Part shown: positions 55,133-63,880 of the stretch, one piece after another
How the letters are laid out: each line of letters opens with the position of its first letter
How positions within the stretch are numbered: the stretch's first letter is position 1
From: Scytonema sp. UIC 10036
GTDB taxonomy: Bacteria; Cyanobacteriota; Cyanobacteriia; Cyanobacteriales; Nostocaceae
Direction: 5' to 3'
Assembly (NCBI RefSeq): GCF_009725235.1
Contig: NZ_WJFC01000058.1
Coordinates: 1-64,000 of the forward strand
DNA length: 64,000 nucleotides
The notes under the pieces: model-generated
Databases searched by the model: none
Told to the model about the DNA's origin: nothing
What the model saw: only the letters and a program-made list of their open reading frames with translations
Position numbers and translations under genes: made by a program

Positions 55133-56314
55133 ATGTATAAGCGCAACAAAAATAGTACTCTAGATACCGCAAAGCTATCGAACCAGCAAAAGAAGATGGT
55201 CTTCTGGCAACGGATAATGTTACTTAGTAAACGGCTTTTTGCACAGTCAGTATTTCAGGCGCTGCTGTATCCAGTTTTCTGTGGACTAGGTATCATCCTC
55301 ATCTGTCTGGTTGCCCTGATAGAGTATCCGATTCATGTAACGGCTCAAACCCCCACCCCAATTATTGCTCCCACGACTGCCTCGAAGGCAACTACTAAAC
55401 CCCCCAATGCACAGACTCGATGTAAAATTAATGCCTATATCATGAGGCTCAATGATTTTAACTTTACACAAAGCTCGTTTTTTATCGATACTTGGCTGTA
55501 TGCTAATTGTAATAAACCGAATGCTCTTGACTTCAAAACCGTATATTTTCCTAACGGAAAAAACTACAAAATGACATATACTTCAACCACTCAAATGGGA
55601 GCGGGAACATATGTAATTGGTAATCTCCAAGGCACTTTTGAACAAAACTGGGATTTGAAAAACTATCCTTTTGATCGTCACAAGCTGCAACTTTTTTTTG
55701 AACCTAGTGAAAATATAAATGTTGACAATCTGGTCTATGAAAGTGATATGAAATCTTCCAAGATACATCCTGATATCAACCTGGAAGATGGTTGGAAGAT
55801 TACTAGTTTCAATGTGAAGCCTGAAAGTTCTCACTATATCTCTAATTTTGGCGATCCAAGAATAAAAACTGATGAATTCTATTTTCCAAAATTGATAATT
55901 ACTTTTGATCTCCAACGAATAAGTTACATGAGTTTCCTCAAGTTAACTGCGGGGGTCTATATTATCTTTGCTGTTTGCCTATTATGCATCTTTTTTGATG
56001 TATCGCAAAATGACCTTTTTACAGCGAGTCTTAGTCTACTAGTGGGTTGTTTGTTTGCAGTTTTCGTGAATTTGCAGGTTGCAGAGTCAATGCTTGGGCA
56101 AGTCGAAGAGGTGACTCTGGTTGATAAAATTCATATTGCTACAATGCTCTTTATTCTGTTTGTAAGTGCGATTCAGACCTTTTTTCACAGACTTTACAAT
56201 GGCGAAAAAAAGAAAAATCTACTGCAAATAGAACACCTCAGTTTAGGTGCGACTCTTACAGCTTACGTGTTCATGAATATCTTCTTTATTACTAGTGCTC
56301 TCCTAACTGGGTGA
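55133..56314 (+). CDS. Pentameric ligand-gated ion channel (Cys-loop-like) family protein
   Basis: A 393-residue membrane protein. Residues 45-68 are a hydrophobic N-terminal segment (GLGIILICLVALIEYPIHV), perhaps signal peptide. The extracellular beta-sandwich (about 95-265) contains the channel-family loop NWDLKNYPFDRHKLQLFFE, equivalent to the Cys-loop region but without the two Cys, as in prokaryotic members. Four membrane helices follow (LTAGVYIIFAVCLLCIFF; ASLSLLVGCLFAVFVNLQV; IHIATMLFILFVSAIQTFF; LTAYVFMNIFFITSALL). Prokaryotic relatives are proton- or ligand-gated cation channels. The ligand and ion are unknown. It sits between a dead IS1380 and the second Mo operon. Confidence 0.85.
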   Translation: MYKRNKNSTLDTAKLSNQQKKMVFWQRIMLLSKRLFAQSVFQALLYPVFCGLGIILICLVALIEYPIHVTAQTPTPIIAPTTASKATTKPPNAQTRCKINAYIMRLNDFNFTQSSFFIDTWLYANCNKPNALDFKTVYFPNGKNYKMTYTSTTQMGAGTYVIGNLQGTFEQNWDLKNYPFDRHKLQLFFEPSENINVDNLVYESDMKSSKIHPDINLEDGWKITSFNVKPESSHYISNFGDPRIKTDEFYFPKLIITFDLQRISYMSFLKLTAGVYIIFAVCLLCIFFDVSQNDLFTASLSLLVGCLFAVFVNLQVAESMLGQVEEVTLVDKIHIATMLFILFVSAIQTFFHRLYNGEKKKNLLQIEHLSLGATLTAYVFMNIFFITSALLTG

Positions 56315-56699
56315 TAATTCTCGAAAATTAGGAACGATTATTCCAGATAGTGTTTGGGGAGAGTTAGTTCCTGGTAATTTTTCTTTAGTACTTGTGTTGC
56401 AATTAATTTGGGTACACGGATTGTAATTGTGTCTTTATTCTTCCAAATTGCCTAATAATGGTGCATTTTCACGTCTTCCTCCCCGGCGATCCTGTTTGAA
56501 CACTTTTTTACTACTCATAAGCAAAATGAATTCATCACAAATTCATTTTACTTCTTTGAGTACCCAAGATATCTGATTTTTTTTCGCTGCAATAAGCAAA
56601 GCTTATTTATGTATTGCTACAATCTTTACTCTGCTTGGTTTTCAGACTTTTTCTTACGCCGAACTCAGGTTTACTAAAGTGGGAATCGCTATACCTCAT
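56315..56699. other. Intergenic stretch after the ion channel
   Basis: 385 bp. A short frame near 56320-56400 (KLGTIIPDSVWGELVPGNFS-like) may be a relic; the rest is AT-rich. AAAGTGGGAATCGCTATA near 56676-56693 is the dispersed repeat also seen at 29501-29518. Confidence 0.4.
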
Positions 56700-57761
56700 T
56701 CAACGACTACCTCCAGTATTTGAAGCCGCAAGCAGAATTGCACGCCGCACCAACACCTCAAAAATAGGTACTTTATACCCATTCTGTGAGAGCGGCTTTG
56801 CGCCTTGTACTGCTGCACGTGCTGCCGCAAGCGCCATCTCTTCATTAATCTGTTTGCCAATTAAAACAGCCTCCGCAGTCCTAGCACGCAACGGAACAGG
56901 AGCGGCTGCACCGAGGACGATAGAAGCTTTTGTACAGCGTCCACCAGACTGCTCCAGCATCACAGCAGTTTCTGCGATCGCCCAGTCAAAAGACTCTTTC
57001 TCACCCTGTTTGAGATGCACCGATCGCACGTTTGCCCCCAGTACAGGTACCCGGATTTCTGTAATTAACTCGTTAGGCTGAAGCGAGTTTTCGCGCAGCA
57101 CGTCTTTTTCTGGTGTGACGAAAAACTCTTCCAGTGCAACTTCGCGCACTCCTTTTGGACTCGTCAACACCAGTCGAGTACCAAGGGCGAGGAGTGCCGT
57201 TGCAGCTGTAGAAGCATGCACGCAAGGGCAAACCTCATTATCAAAAACAGCATGAAACTTGTGTTCCCCTTCAATAGCAAAGCATTCCTGACCTCCCCGC
57301 TTCAAACAGCGAAACTGTTCGGAGCGGAAATACCAACAGCGCGGACGTTGTAAGAGGTTTCCACCAATAGTAGCAACGTTACGGATTTGTGGTGTGGCGA
57401 TATGACTTGCTGCTTCAGCAAGGGCAGTATAACCTTGACGGACTGCCGGATCTGTGCTGAGTTGAGCAAGTGTAACCAGAGGTCCGATGCGTAAACCAGT
57501 TTGGGCATCTGCACTTATGCGATCCAGGTTGGGAAGGGTGCGGATATTGACAACTCGCGATGGCGTAACTAACCCTTCCTTTAACAAATCCAGTAGATCG
57601 ATACCTCCTGCTTTAACAATCGCCGTGTTATTTGCAGTTTGGTTTTTCTTGGTAGCAGCCATAGGGCTAGCAGCAACAACCGTAGCATCGGCAACCGTAC
57701 TGTTGATTTGCGTTACAGCCTCATTGATGTTAGAAGCATTTGTCCATTCAAAGCGCTTCAT
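56700..57761 (-). CDS. Molybdenum hydroxylase, FAD subunit (second operon)
   Basis: A 353-residue FAD-binding subunit. FAD contacts are GGIDLLDLLKEG and TIGGNLLQRPRCWYF; a cluster of Cys (RCWYFRSEQFRC...QECFAIEG...NEVCPCVH) fits a PaoB-like [4Fe-4S] site. ATG 57761 overlaps the Mo-subunit stop by 4 bp. The gene order FeS-Mo-FAD differs from the first operon (FeS-FAD-Mo), so the two operons are not a simple tandem duplication. Confidence 0.92.
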   Translation of the reverse strand: MKRFEWTNASNINEAVTQINSTVADATVVAASPMAATKKNQTANNTAIVKAGGIDLLDLLKEGLVTPSRVVNIRTLPNLDRISADAQTGLRIGPLVTLAQLSTDPAVRQGYTALAEAASHIATPQIRNVATIGGNLLQRPRCWYFRSEQFRCLKRGGQECFAIEGEHKFHAVFDNEVCPCVHASTAATALLALGTRLVLTSPKGVREVALEEFFVTPEKDVLRENSLQPNELITEIRVPVLGANVRSVHLKQGEKESFDWAIAETAVMLEQSGGRCTKASIVLGAAAPVPLRARTAEAVLIGKQINEEMALAAARAAVQGAKPLSQNGYKVPIFEVLVRRAILLAASNTGGSR

Positions 57762-60256
57762 GATGTTCTCCTTGATGCATTTAAGGCAGCTAGTACTCGC
57801 TCTGGTGTCATTGGTAATTCCCGCAAGCGTACACCAGTTGCGTTATAAATGGCATTGGCGATCGCCGACGCCGTTGGAATAATTGCTGGTTCTCCGATAC
57901 CACCTGCATCCGTAGAACTACGCCCCTGATAATCCTCTAGCAAGAGAATTTCGATATTTGGAGTTTCACGGGAACCAATTATTTTGTATTGGTCTAAGTT
58001 CGCATTGACCATGACTCCCGATTTTTGACACAAATGCCGATTTTCGTAAAGCGCCCATGATGTGCCTTGAAGAATACCGCCATTAATTTGGTTCTCTAGT
58101 TGCAATGGATTGATGGGACGACCGCAATCATGAACCGCAACCACACGTTCAACTCGCACCAGCCCTATTTCCGTATCAACTGACACTTCAACAAACTGCA
58201 CGCCACCTAACCCCCCATGGCTGAAGCCATCTCCAGAAGGAGTTTTGATTTGGAAACCACCATAGTCTTCGCTGCGGTTTGCCGTGACTGCAATTTGCTC
58301 GGTTGACAGTTTTTTGGCTGCTTCGCGAAACGATAGCCCTTTTGATGGCGCAGCACTCACAAAGATACGCCCATCTTTCATCGTCAAAGCATCTGCATTC
58401 ACTCCTAGAGCGGGCGCAACTTGTTGTAGCATTTGTTGCCGGACACGATATGCAGCATTGCGAGCAGCTGGTGTGATTGAGCCAGTGGTTTTGCTACCGC
58501 CCGAACCCGGTCCTACAGGAAACATGGTATCACCAATTCGCACGGTAATATCTGTTGCTTGTAAACCGAACTCTTCAGCAACCACCTGCGCTAACACGGT
58601 GCGAATACCAGTGCCAATATCCTGGACACTTGACCTCACCTCAACTGAGCCATCCCGCAAAACTCGCACTTCACAAGACGAATCCATTTCAACGATGCGG
58701 GGCCAAAAAGACTGTGCCATACCAATACCCCGCTTAATCGATCCGGAGTCTGCACCAGGTGCGTGTCGCCGACTCCAACCAATGCGTTCGGCACCGATGC
58801 GGCGTTGTTCGCGACGTGTCGGACTTTCATCTATTTTGTCACGCAGCGCTAATGGATCTATTTGGAGCCGTTCGGAGAGTTCATCAATCAGTTGTTCTAG
58901 GGCAAAAGCACCTTGGGGATTGCCCGGTGCGCGAAAGGCAGCACCTGGTCCAGCATTGATGAGAACGTCGTACTGTTCCGAATCAAAGTTTGGGCATTTG
59001 TACATGACCTGAGCAACGTTGCCAACGCCTGCTCCCAATCCAACACCCGCCGTCCCGTAAGAACTGAGACTGATGGCGGTGAGCGTTCCGTCACGTTTGG
59101 CTCCAATACGCAGCCGTTGCATTGTACCCGGACGATTGCCAACGGCGAGATGCTCCTCTTTGCGATCGAGCATCAGACGCACGGGCGCACCTGCTTTTTT
59201 TGAGAGGTATGTCGCCGCAGCACCGTAATTACCGATTCCAAATTTAGCTCCAAAGCCACCACCCATAAATTCTGTGATGACGCGCACCTGGCTTTTTGGT
59301 AACTTGAACACATCTGCAAGCTCGTTACGCACACCTACAGTGTCTTGGGTGGAGATATAAACGGTTAAGCTTTCTGGTTTCCAATCGGCTACAATACCAT
59401 GGGTTTCCAAGGCAGAATGGGTCTGTACTTGCGTGCGAAATTCCCCTTCAACAGTTACCTCTGCTTCCGCAAACCCTTGTTTAACGTCACCACGCGACCC
59501 TCCAAACAAATTTTCTTTGACTGGTCCTCGCACATTGCCGCGTTGGGGTAAACCCTTGGGTGCTCCACCACCGCCTCCCGTACCTGCTTGTTCTGTTGGT
59601 CCTTCAAAAACAAGGGGTGCGTTGGGCTGACGTGCTGCATCCATATCGGCAACAAAGGGCAATTGCTCGTACTCCACTCGGATCGCTCGCACTGCTTCCT
59701 CTGCAGCATCTAGTGTTGTGGCAGCAACAGCAGCAATTGGCTGACCGACAAAGCGAATGAGGGGCAGTTGTCCGGGTGTAACGGGTTTGGGATCGCGCTC
59801 TGTTGCGCCTCCTACTACCCTATCTAGGATATGCACGGCACGGACTCCAGGATAGCGTTCTGCAGCACTTGTATCGATGGAGCGAATGCGGGCGTGGGGA
59901 TAGGGCGATCGCAACATTTTGCCATAAAGCATTCCGGGCAACTGCACATCTGATGTATAACGCGCTGCTCCTGTCACTTTGAGGCGGGCATCCAAACGCT
60001 GAGTGCGTTTGCCAATTACGGAAAGTTCGGCGTTGGGAGGCAGTGGTGGCGGTTCATCTGGTGGTATCTCTCGCTGAACTTGACTTATGTTTACCCCTGG
60101 AATACCAATGGCAAGAGTTGTCATCTTTCCTAGGGTAGATGAATTGGATTGAGCTTGGCTTTTTGCAGTTGCATCTGCAACGGTTGTAGCGATCGCAGAA
60201 GCCATAAAAATGACATAGCGCTTTCTATTTTTCTTGAGCTTGCGATTGGGAGCCAT
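57758..60256 (-). CDS. Molybdenum hydroxylase, Mo-cofactor subunit (second operon)
   Basis: An 832-residue catalytic subunit (PaoC/isoquinoline oxidoreductase-like). Features: SVIGKRTQRLDARLKVTGAA, GGGFGAKFGIGNYGA, FRAPGNPQGAFALEQLIDE, GSGGSKTTGS, and the catalytic Glu in GGIGEPAIIPTASAIANAIY. The start MAPNRKLKKNRKRYVIF (60256) is 4 bp downstream of the FeS-gene stop. A Pro-rich segment (REIPPDEPPPLPP) precedes the enzyme core. The N-terminal 80 residues are duplicated at 51961-52232. With a Tat-exported FeS subunit, the complex may be carried to the periplasm. Confidence 0.92.
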   Translation of the reverse strand: MAPNRKLKKNRKRYVIFMASAIATTVADATAKSQAQSNSSTLGKMTTLAIGIPGVNISQVQREIPPDEPPPLPPNAELSVIGKRTQRLDARLKVTGAARYTSDVQLPGMLYGKMLRSPYPHARIRSIDTSAAERYPGVRAVHILDRVVGGATERDPKPVTPGQLPLIRFVGQPIAAVAATTLDAAEEAVRAIRVEYEQLPFVADMDAARQPNAPLVFEGPTEQAGTGGGGGAPKGLPQRGNVRGPVKENLFGGSRGDVKQGFAEAEVTVEGEFRTQVQTHSALETHGIVADWKPESLTVYISTQDTVGVRNELADVFKLPKSQVRVITEFMGGGFGAKFGIGNYGAAATYLSKKAGAPVRLMLDRKEEHLAVGNRPGTMQRLRIGAKRDGTLTAISLSSYGTAGVGLGAGVGNVAQVMYKCPNFDSEQYDVLINAGPGAAFRAPGNPQGAFALEQLIDELSERLQIDPLALRDKIDESPTRREQRRIGAERIGWSRRHAPGADSGSIKRGIGMAQSFWPRIVEMDSSCEVRVLRDGSVEVRSSVQDIGTGIRTVLAQVVAEEFGLQATDITVRIGDTMFPVGPGSGGSKTTGSITPAARNAAYRVRQQMLQQVAPALGVNADALTMKDGRIFVSAAPSKGLSFREAAKKLSTEQIAVTANRSEDYGGFQIKTPSGDGFSHGGLGGVQFVEVSVDTEIGLVRVERVVAVHDCGRPINPLQLENQINGGILQGTSWALYENRHLCQKSGVMVNANLDQYKIIGSRETPNIEILLLEDYQGRSSTDAGGIGEPAIIPTASAIANAIYNATGVRLRELPMTPERVLAALNASRRTS

Positions 60257-60260
60257 ACCT

Positions 60261-60902
60261 TTAACTCCTTCCCCTTTGAATGGACTTAGCAGCAGCGAGG
60301 GTTGCTTCAAAAACTTTGGGATAGGTACCGCAGCGACACAAATTACCGCTTGTTGCTGCTTGTACATCTTCAAGTGTGGGGTTTGAATTCCTTGCTAGCA
60401 GAGCCGCGCAACTCATGACCATCCCTGGGGTACAATAACCGCATTGCATGGCATCGTATTCAATGAATGCTGATTGTACTGGATGCAAATTTTCTCCTTT
60501 GGCAAGTCCTTCGATGGTCGTGATGGCGCGAACGCCCACATCAATAACTAGCATCATACACGAACACACGGGTGTTGAATCCAACCAGACTGTACAAGCC
60601 GAACAGGAACCGCGATCGCACACAACTTTTGTACCTGTTAAACCTAGCTTGAAGCGCAACACTTCGGCAAGGGTGTTGTGAGGTTCGACTTCCACACGGC
60701 GTTCCATTCCATTAATGCGGAGTTGAATCGGCGTGCGTCCCGGACCAACAAAGTTGGAAGGTGCGGCTGCGGCTTCTTTAGTATTAATCAAACCAGAATC
60801 TACGATCGCTGCGCTAGCTACGGTGAAACTTGCCCTTTTGAAAAATCCGCGACGAGTCACACCGCTACGTTTTCTATTTTCAGGCTTGTCCTGTTTTGTC
60901 AT
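60261..60902 (-). CDS. Molybdenum hydroxylase, [2Fe-2S] subunit with Tat signal (second operon)
   Basis: A 213-residue subunit. Residues 12-45 form a twin-arginine leader (SGVTRRGFFKRASFTVASAA). Two [2Fe-2S] sites follow: CDRGSCSACTVWLDSTPVCSC and MQCGYCTPGMV...GNLCRCG. As in E. coli PaoA, the Tat leader would export the folded enzyme to the periplasm. AGGA precedes ATG 60902. It is the first gene of the operon. Confidence 0.94.
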   Translation of the reverse strand: MTKQDKPENRKRSGVTRRGFFKRASFTVASAAIVDSGLINTKEAAAAPSNFVGPGRTPIQLRINGMERRVEVEPHNTLAEVLRFKLGLTGTKVVCDRGSCSACTVWLDSTPVCSCMMLVIDVGVRAITTIEGLAKGENLHPVQSAFIEYDAMQCGYCTPGMVMSCAALLARNSNPTLEDVQAATSGNLCRCGTYPKVFEATLAAAKSIQRGRS

Positions 60903-61337
60903 TGTTCCTCACTGCCATTCGATGGTTAAGTGCGTGTAACGCCCAGGAATGCGAATTGCCGGATCTTAATGTTTTGATTATCGCGAATGAATATGACAGA
61001 AAAATGACAGTTATTGATTTACAAAGAAAAAAGATTAACAACAAAGTTCATATATAGCAATCCTATTTGATTTTGGAACTATATGTAGGGCTGGCAATGC
61101 TAGCGCCATCAAGGTGGATCAAAACTTCAGAAAATGAATAGCTTTCTCACCTCTTACCTCTGCGTACTTTGCGTCTTTGCGGTTAAAAAAATGACTTTTC
61201 AACCGCAGAGGCGCTGAGGGCACAGAGGAAAAAGAAGAGGAATTGCTGCCTGAATCAAAATTTTATGAGTAATTCATTTGATTGTAAACTGGAGCACATA
61301 ACACATTCAATGAAATATGAATAAGGTGACGACTCCA
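60903..61337. other. Intergenic region upstream of the second Mo operon
   Basis: 435 bp. It must hold the promoter of the Mo operon (minus). It also contains an imperfect palindromic dispersed repeat (GCGTCTTTGCGGTTAAAAAA ... CAACCGCAGAGGCGC, about 61167-61214). No gene or RNA was recognised. Confidence 0.45.
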
Positions 61338-61369
61338 CACATTCCCCTGATTACAGGGTGAATGTGGGC

Positions 61370-61676
61370 TTCTAAAGAAATTAGGAAGTACGTCATTAGC
61401 CTCTGTAACCCGTTATGCAAGAGTTACTCCGTTTATTCAGAATACATAGGTACTTCAGAATACAGAGAGTAGCGTCTCGATCCCTAGTTCTGAACACCCT
61501 TACGGGTTCGCCAGTCCCCTACGAAAGGAAACCTTTCTGCAGGGCAGGCTCACTACGGTCAGTGATTAAACATCTCTACAGGAAGAAGAGAAGTGTTGCT
61601 GATACAAAACCTGGATAAACATTGGCAAAGGGAACCACGCTGAAAAGCGATCACCTGTTGATTAGGAATATCAATT
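61370..61676 (+). ncRNA. Probable omega RNA of the second IscB element
   Basis: Between the left hairpin and the iscB ATG lies a structured 300-nt segment: GAAAGG/CCTTTC (61523-61537, loop AAA) inside a CCCT/AGGG stem, TCACT/AGTGA (61550-61565) and GAAC...GTTC-type pairing near 61487-61509. The position (upstream of iscB, within the element) matches known omega RNA genes. Exact 5' and 3' ends are inferred. Confidence 0.65.
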
Positions 61677-63008
61677 ATGAAAGTCTACGTTGTCAACAAA
61701 TATGGTAAACCGTTAATGCCGACTTCCCCTCGTAAAGCTAGGTTGCTCTTGAAGGAAGGAAAAGCCAAAATTTCTAGTCGCGATCCATTTACCATTCAAT
61801 TAATTTATGGTTCTAGTGGTTATACTCAACCAGGGGCATTAGGTATTGATGCAGGCTATGAAAATATTGGATATAGCGTTGTCAATGAGAAAGAAGAATT
61901 GATTGGTGGCGAAGTTCGGATGTTAAAAGGTATGTCTGAGCGATTGACAGAACGTACCAAATACCGTTGCCAACGTCGCAATAGAAAAAGATATCGTGCG
62001 CCAAGATTTGACAATCGTAGGTGTCAGGAAAATTGGTTGGCTCCAAGTATCAAGCACAAACTAGATACCCATCAGAAAATTCTTGACAAAATCCAGAAAA
62101 TAGTTCCAGTTAAAGAAGTGGCGGTTGAGGTAGCTAGTTTTGACATTCAAAAAATAAAGAATGCTGAAATTAGTGGAGTAGGTTACCAGAAAGGTGAGCA
62201 GTATGGTTTCGACAATTTACGTGAATACATTTTGCACAGAGATCAGCATAAATGCCAAAACCCAAATTGTAAAAACAAAGATACCAATCCAATACTAGAA
62301 GTACATCATTTAGGATTTTGGAAAGAAGACAGAACAGATAGACCTGCCAACCTGATTACCTTGTGTGATAAATGCCATACACCAAAAAACCACAAAAAGA
62401 GTGGATTTCTGTTCGGATGGGAGCCAAAGCTGAAGTCATTTAAAGGTGAAACCTTTATGACAACAGTTAGATGGCGTTTGACCAATAATGGAGAACATAG
62501 CTCAACTTACGGTTATATTACCAAAGGCATTAGAAGAGAATTTAAAATAGAAAAATCACATCACAATGATGCCTTTGTAATTGCGGGTGGTACGACTCAA
62601 AAAAGAGTAGAATCATTAATCCTAGAACAAATTAGACGTAACAAGCGCTCAATGGAGCAGTTCTATGATGCCAAATACATTGATGCAAGAGATGGCTCGA
62701 CCAAATCTGGTTCAGAATTATCCTCTGGTAGGAGAACTCGCAACAAACAAAAAAATGGTGAAAACCTCAGAGCTTACCGTCAACGCAAAATCTCAAAAGG
62801 GCAACGGCGAATTAAAAAATCCCGTTACCGATACCAACCCAAGGACTTAGTTCAATTTGAAGGGAAAGTGTATGAAGTTGTTGGAATGCAAAACTTAGGC
62901 ACTGGTGTTAAATTAAAAAACTATCCTGGTATTAAAAATAAGGTGGTTAACGTTAATAAAGTCTATTCAATTAAAAGGAGATCTGGTTTATGCCAAATCG
63001 TGCCGTAA
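61677..63008 (+). CDS. iscB: IscB RNA-guided nuclease, second type
   Basis: A 443-residue IscB only distantly similar to the one at 37729. PLMP domain (KPLMPTSPRKARLLL), RuvC-I Asp58 (GIDAGYENIGYS), bridge-helix-like CQRRNRKRYRAPRF, RuvC-II Glu151 (VAVEVASFD), HNH with C193/C198, His210/211 (LEVHHLGF) and C230/C233, RuvC-III His296/Asp298 (HHNDAFVIAGG), and a C-terminal basic domain (RKISKGQRRIKKSRYRYQ). All catalytic positions are kept. The HNH has CxxxxC (CQNPNC) in place of CxxC. Should be active with its omega RNA. Confidence 0.92.
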   Translation: MKVYVVNKYGKPLMPTSPRKARLLLKEGKAKISSRDPFTIQLIYGSSGYTQPGALGIDAGYENIGYSVVNEKEELIGGEVRMLKGMSERLTERTKYRCQRRNRKRYRAPRFDNRRCQENWLAPSIKHKLDTHQKILDKIQKIVPVKEVAVEVASFDIQKIKNAEISGVGYQKGEQYGFDNLREYILHRDQHKCQNPNCKNKDTNPILEVHHLGFWKEDRTDRPANLITLCDKCHTPKNHKKSGFLFGWEPKLKSFKGETFMTTVRWRLTNNGEHSSTYGYITKGIRREFKIEKSHHNDAFVIAGGTTQKRVESLILEQIRRNKRSMEQFYDAKYIDARDGSTKSGSELSSGRRTRNKQKNGENLRAYRQRKISKGQRRIKKSRYRYQPKDLVQFEGKVYEVVGMQNLGTGVKLKNYPGIKNKVVNVNKVYSIKRRSGLCQIVP

Positions 63009-63126
63009 TTGGCAATTCCTCATCGACTTCACTCCCGCGTTAATCTTTGATTAACATAGGTAGTTCGTCAATTCGTCATTGCCCCAAGATTCATCTCATC
63101 ATTCCTCTGATTACAGAGTGAATGAG

Positions 63127-63503
63127 AGGCTTCTCTTGGATTAAGCTAAATAACGCTACCCATTTTCATTATTGTACCATTTTCCATGTTGATCTGTATT
63201 GATGCCCATATCCCCTTTCCTCGTCCTTTGGTTTATGCCACTTATCGAGACAAGCTAACGGAACTTGTGTCGTATATGCAGGGCAAACGCACCTTGTCAA
63301 TAAAAATGCCATATTCTCAATAAACACCTAATGTTTCGCATTAAACCCTATTTATTGAGAATCAATACCATGAGAATTTTTACCTTACGTCTACGGATAA
63401 AAAAGAAGATTAACGAAAAACCTTATTTATACGTCAAATACATAAACTAAATTTTTTGTCCATTTAGTTTTGTTAATTTTAGATGCGTTTGCCCTGGTCG
63501 TAT
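63127..63503. other. Stretch between the IscB element and the last gene
   Basis: 377 bp. On the minus strand QVPLACLDKWHKPKDEERGY-like codons (about 63190-63280) may be an unassigned relic. The rest is AT-rich; the promoter of the next gene should be here. No RNA gene seen. Confidence 0.35.
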
Positions 63504-63880
63504 ATGCCAAAGGTCAGAAAAATTAAGTTCAAATCAAGCCAAGAGCAAGACGGACTTTTATATCTAGTACATGAGTGGTCTGGCGGTGCCAATATTCCAG
63601 CAGTAGCACATGCTTTCCTTAGCGAAGATTTACTTAATTGGACAGAAAATTCTATTTGGAATAATTCAGACTATACAAATAGTTGGCACATCAAAACCCA
63701 CGTCTTTACTGAAGCAGTTCGTTGTACGGGCAAAAATCACTTTTTCAAAGACGATCGAGGAACGGTAATCCAGAGCCAGGTCGAACTCATTATTGACCCT
63801 TCTCAGATAAAAGGTACACCGCAGCAGTTAACAGTAGCGATCGCTCGCATTGTTGAGAATTCGGTTCTTTCGGACATAGC
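63504..63880 (+). pseudogene. Hypothetical protein interrupted by a MITE
   Basis: From ATG 63504 (MPKVRKIKFKSSQEQDGLLY) the frame runs to IARIVENS and then into MITE sequence (VLSDIAC, stop at about 63887). The last 7 residues come from the element, so the original C-terminus is lost or lies beyond the window. No motif identifies the protein; a mixed alpha/beta fold is likely. Confidence 0.65.

Larger units (their letters stand above)
61338..63126 (+). mobile_element. IscB-only IS200/IS605-type element, ends marked by matching hairpins
   Basis: The left hairpin 61338-61366 has arms CACATTC/GAATGTG and CCCTG/CAGGG around ATTA, with one bulged T at 61359. The right hairpin at 63095-63126 has CATTC/GAATG and CTCTG/CAGAG around the same ATTA, with the bulged T at 63119. 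Y1 transposases of this class recognise such hairpins with an unpaired T. No tnpA is inside, so the element is non-autonomous. Confidence 0.75.

Noticed and set aside
58284..59012. 242-codon plus-strand frame opposite the second Mo subunit
   Set aside because: It is the antisense shadow of a well-supported gene, Ser/Arg/Pro-rich and without any recognisable domain.
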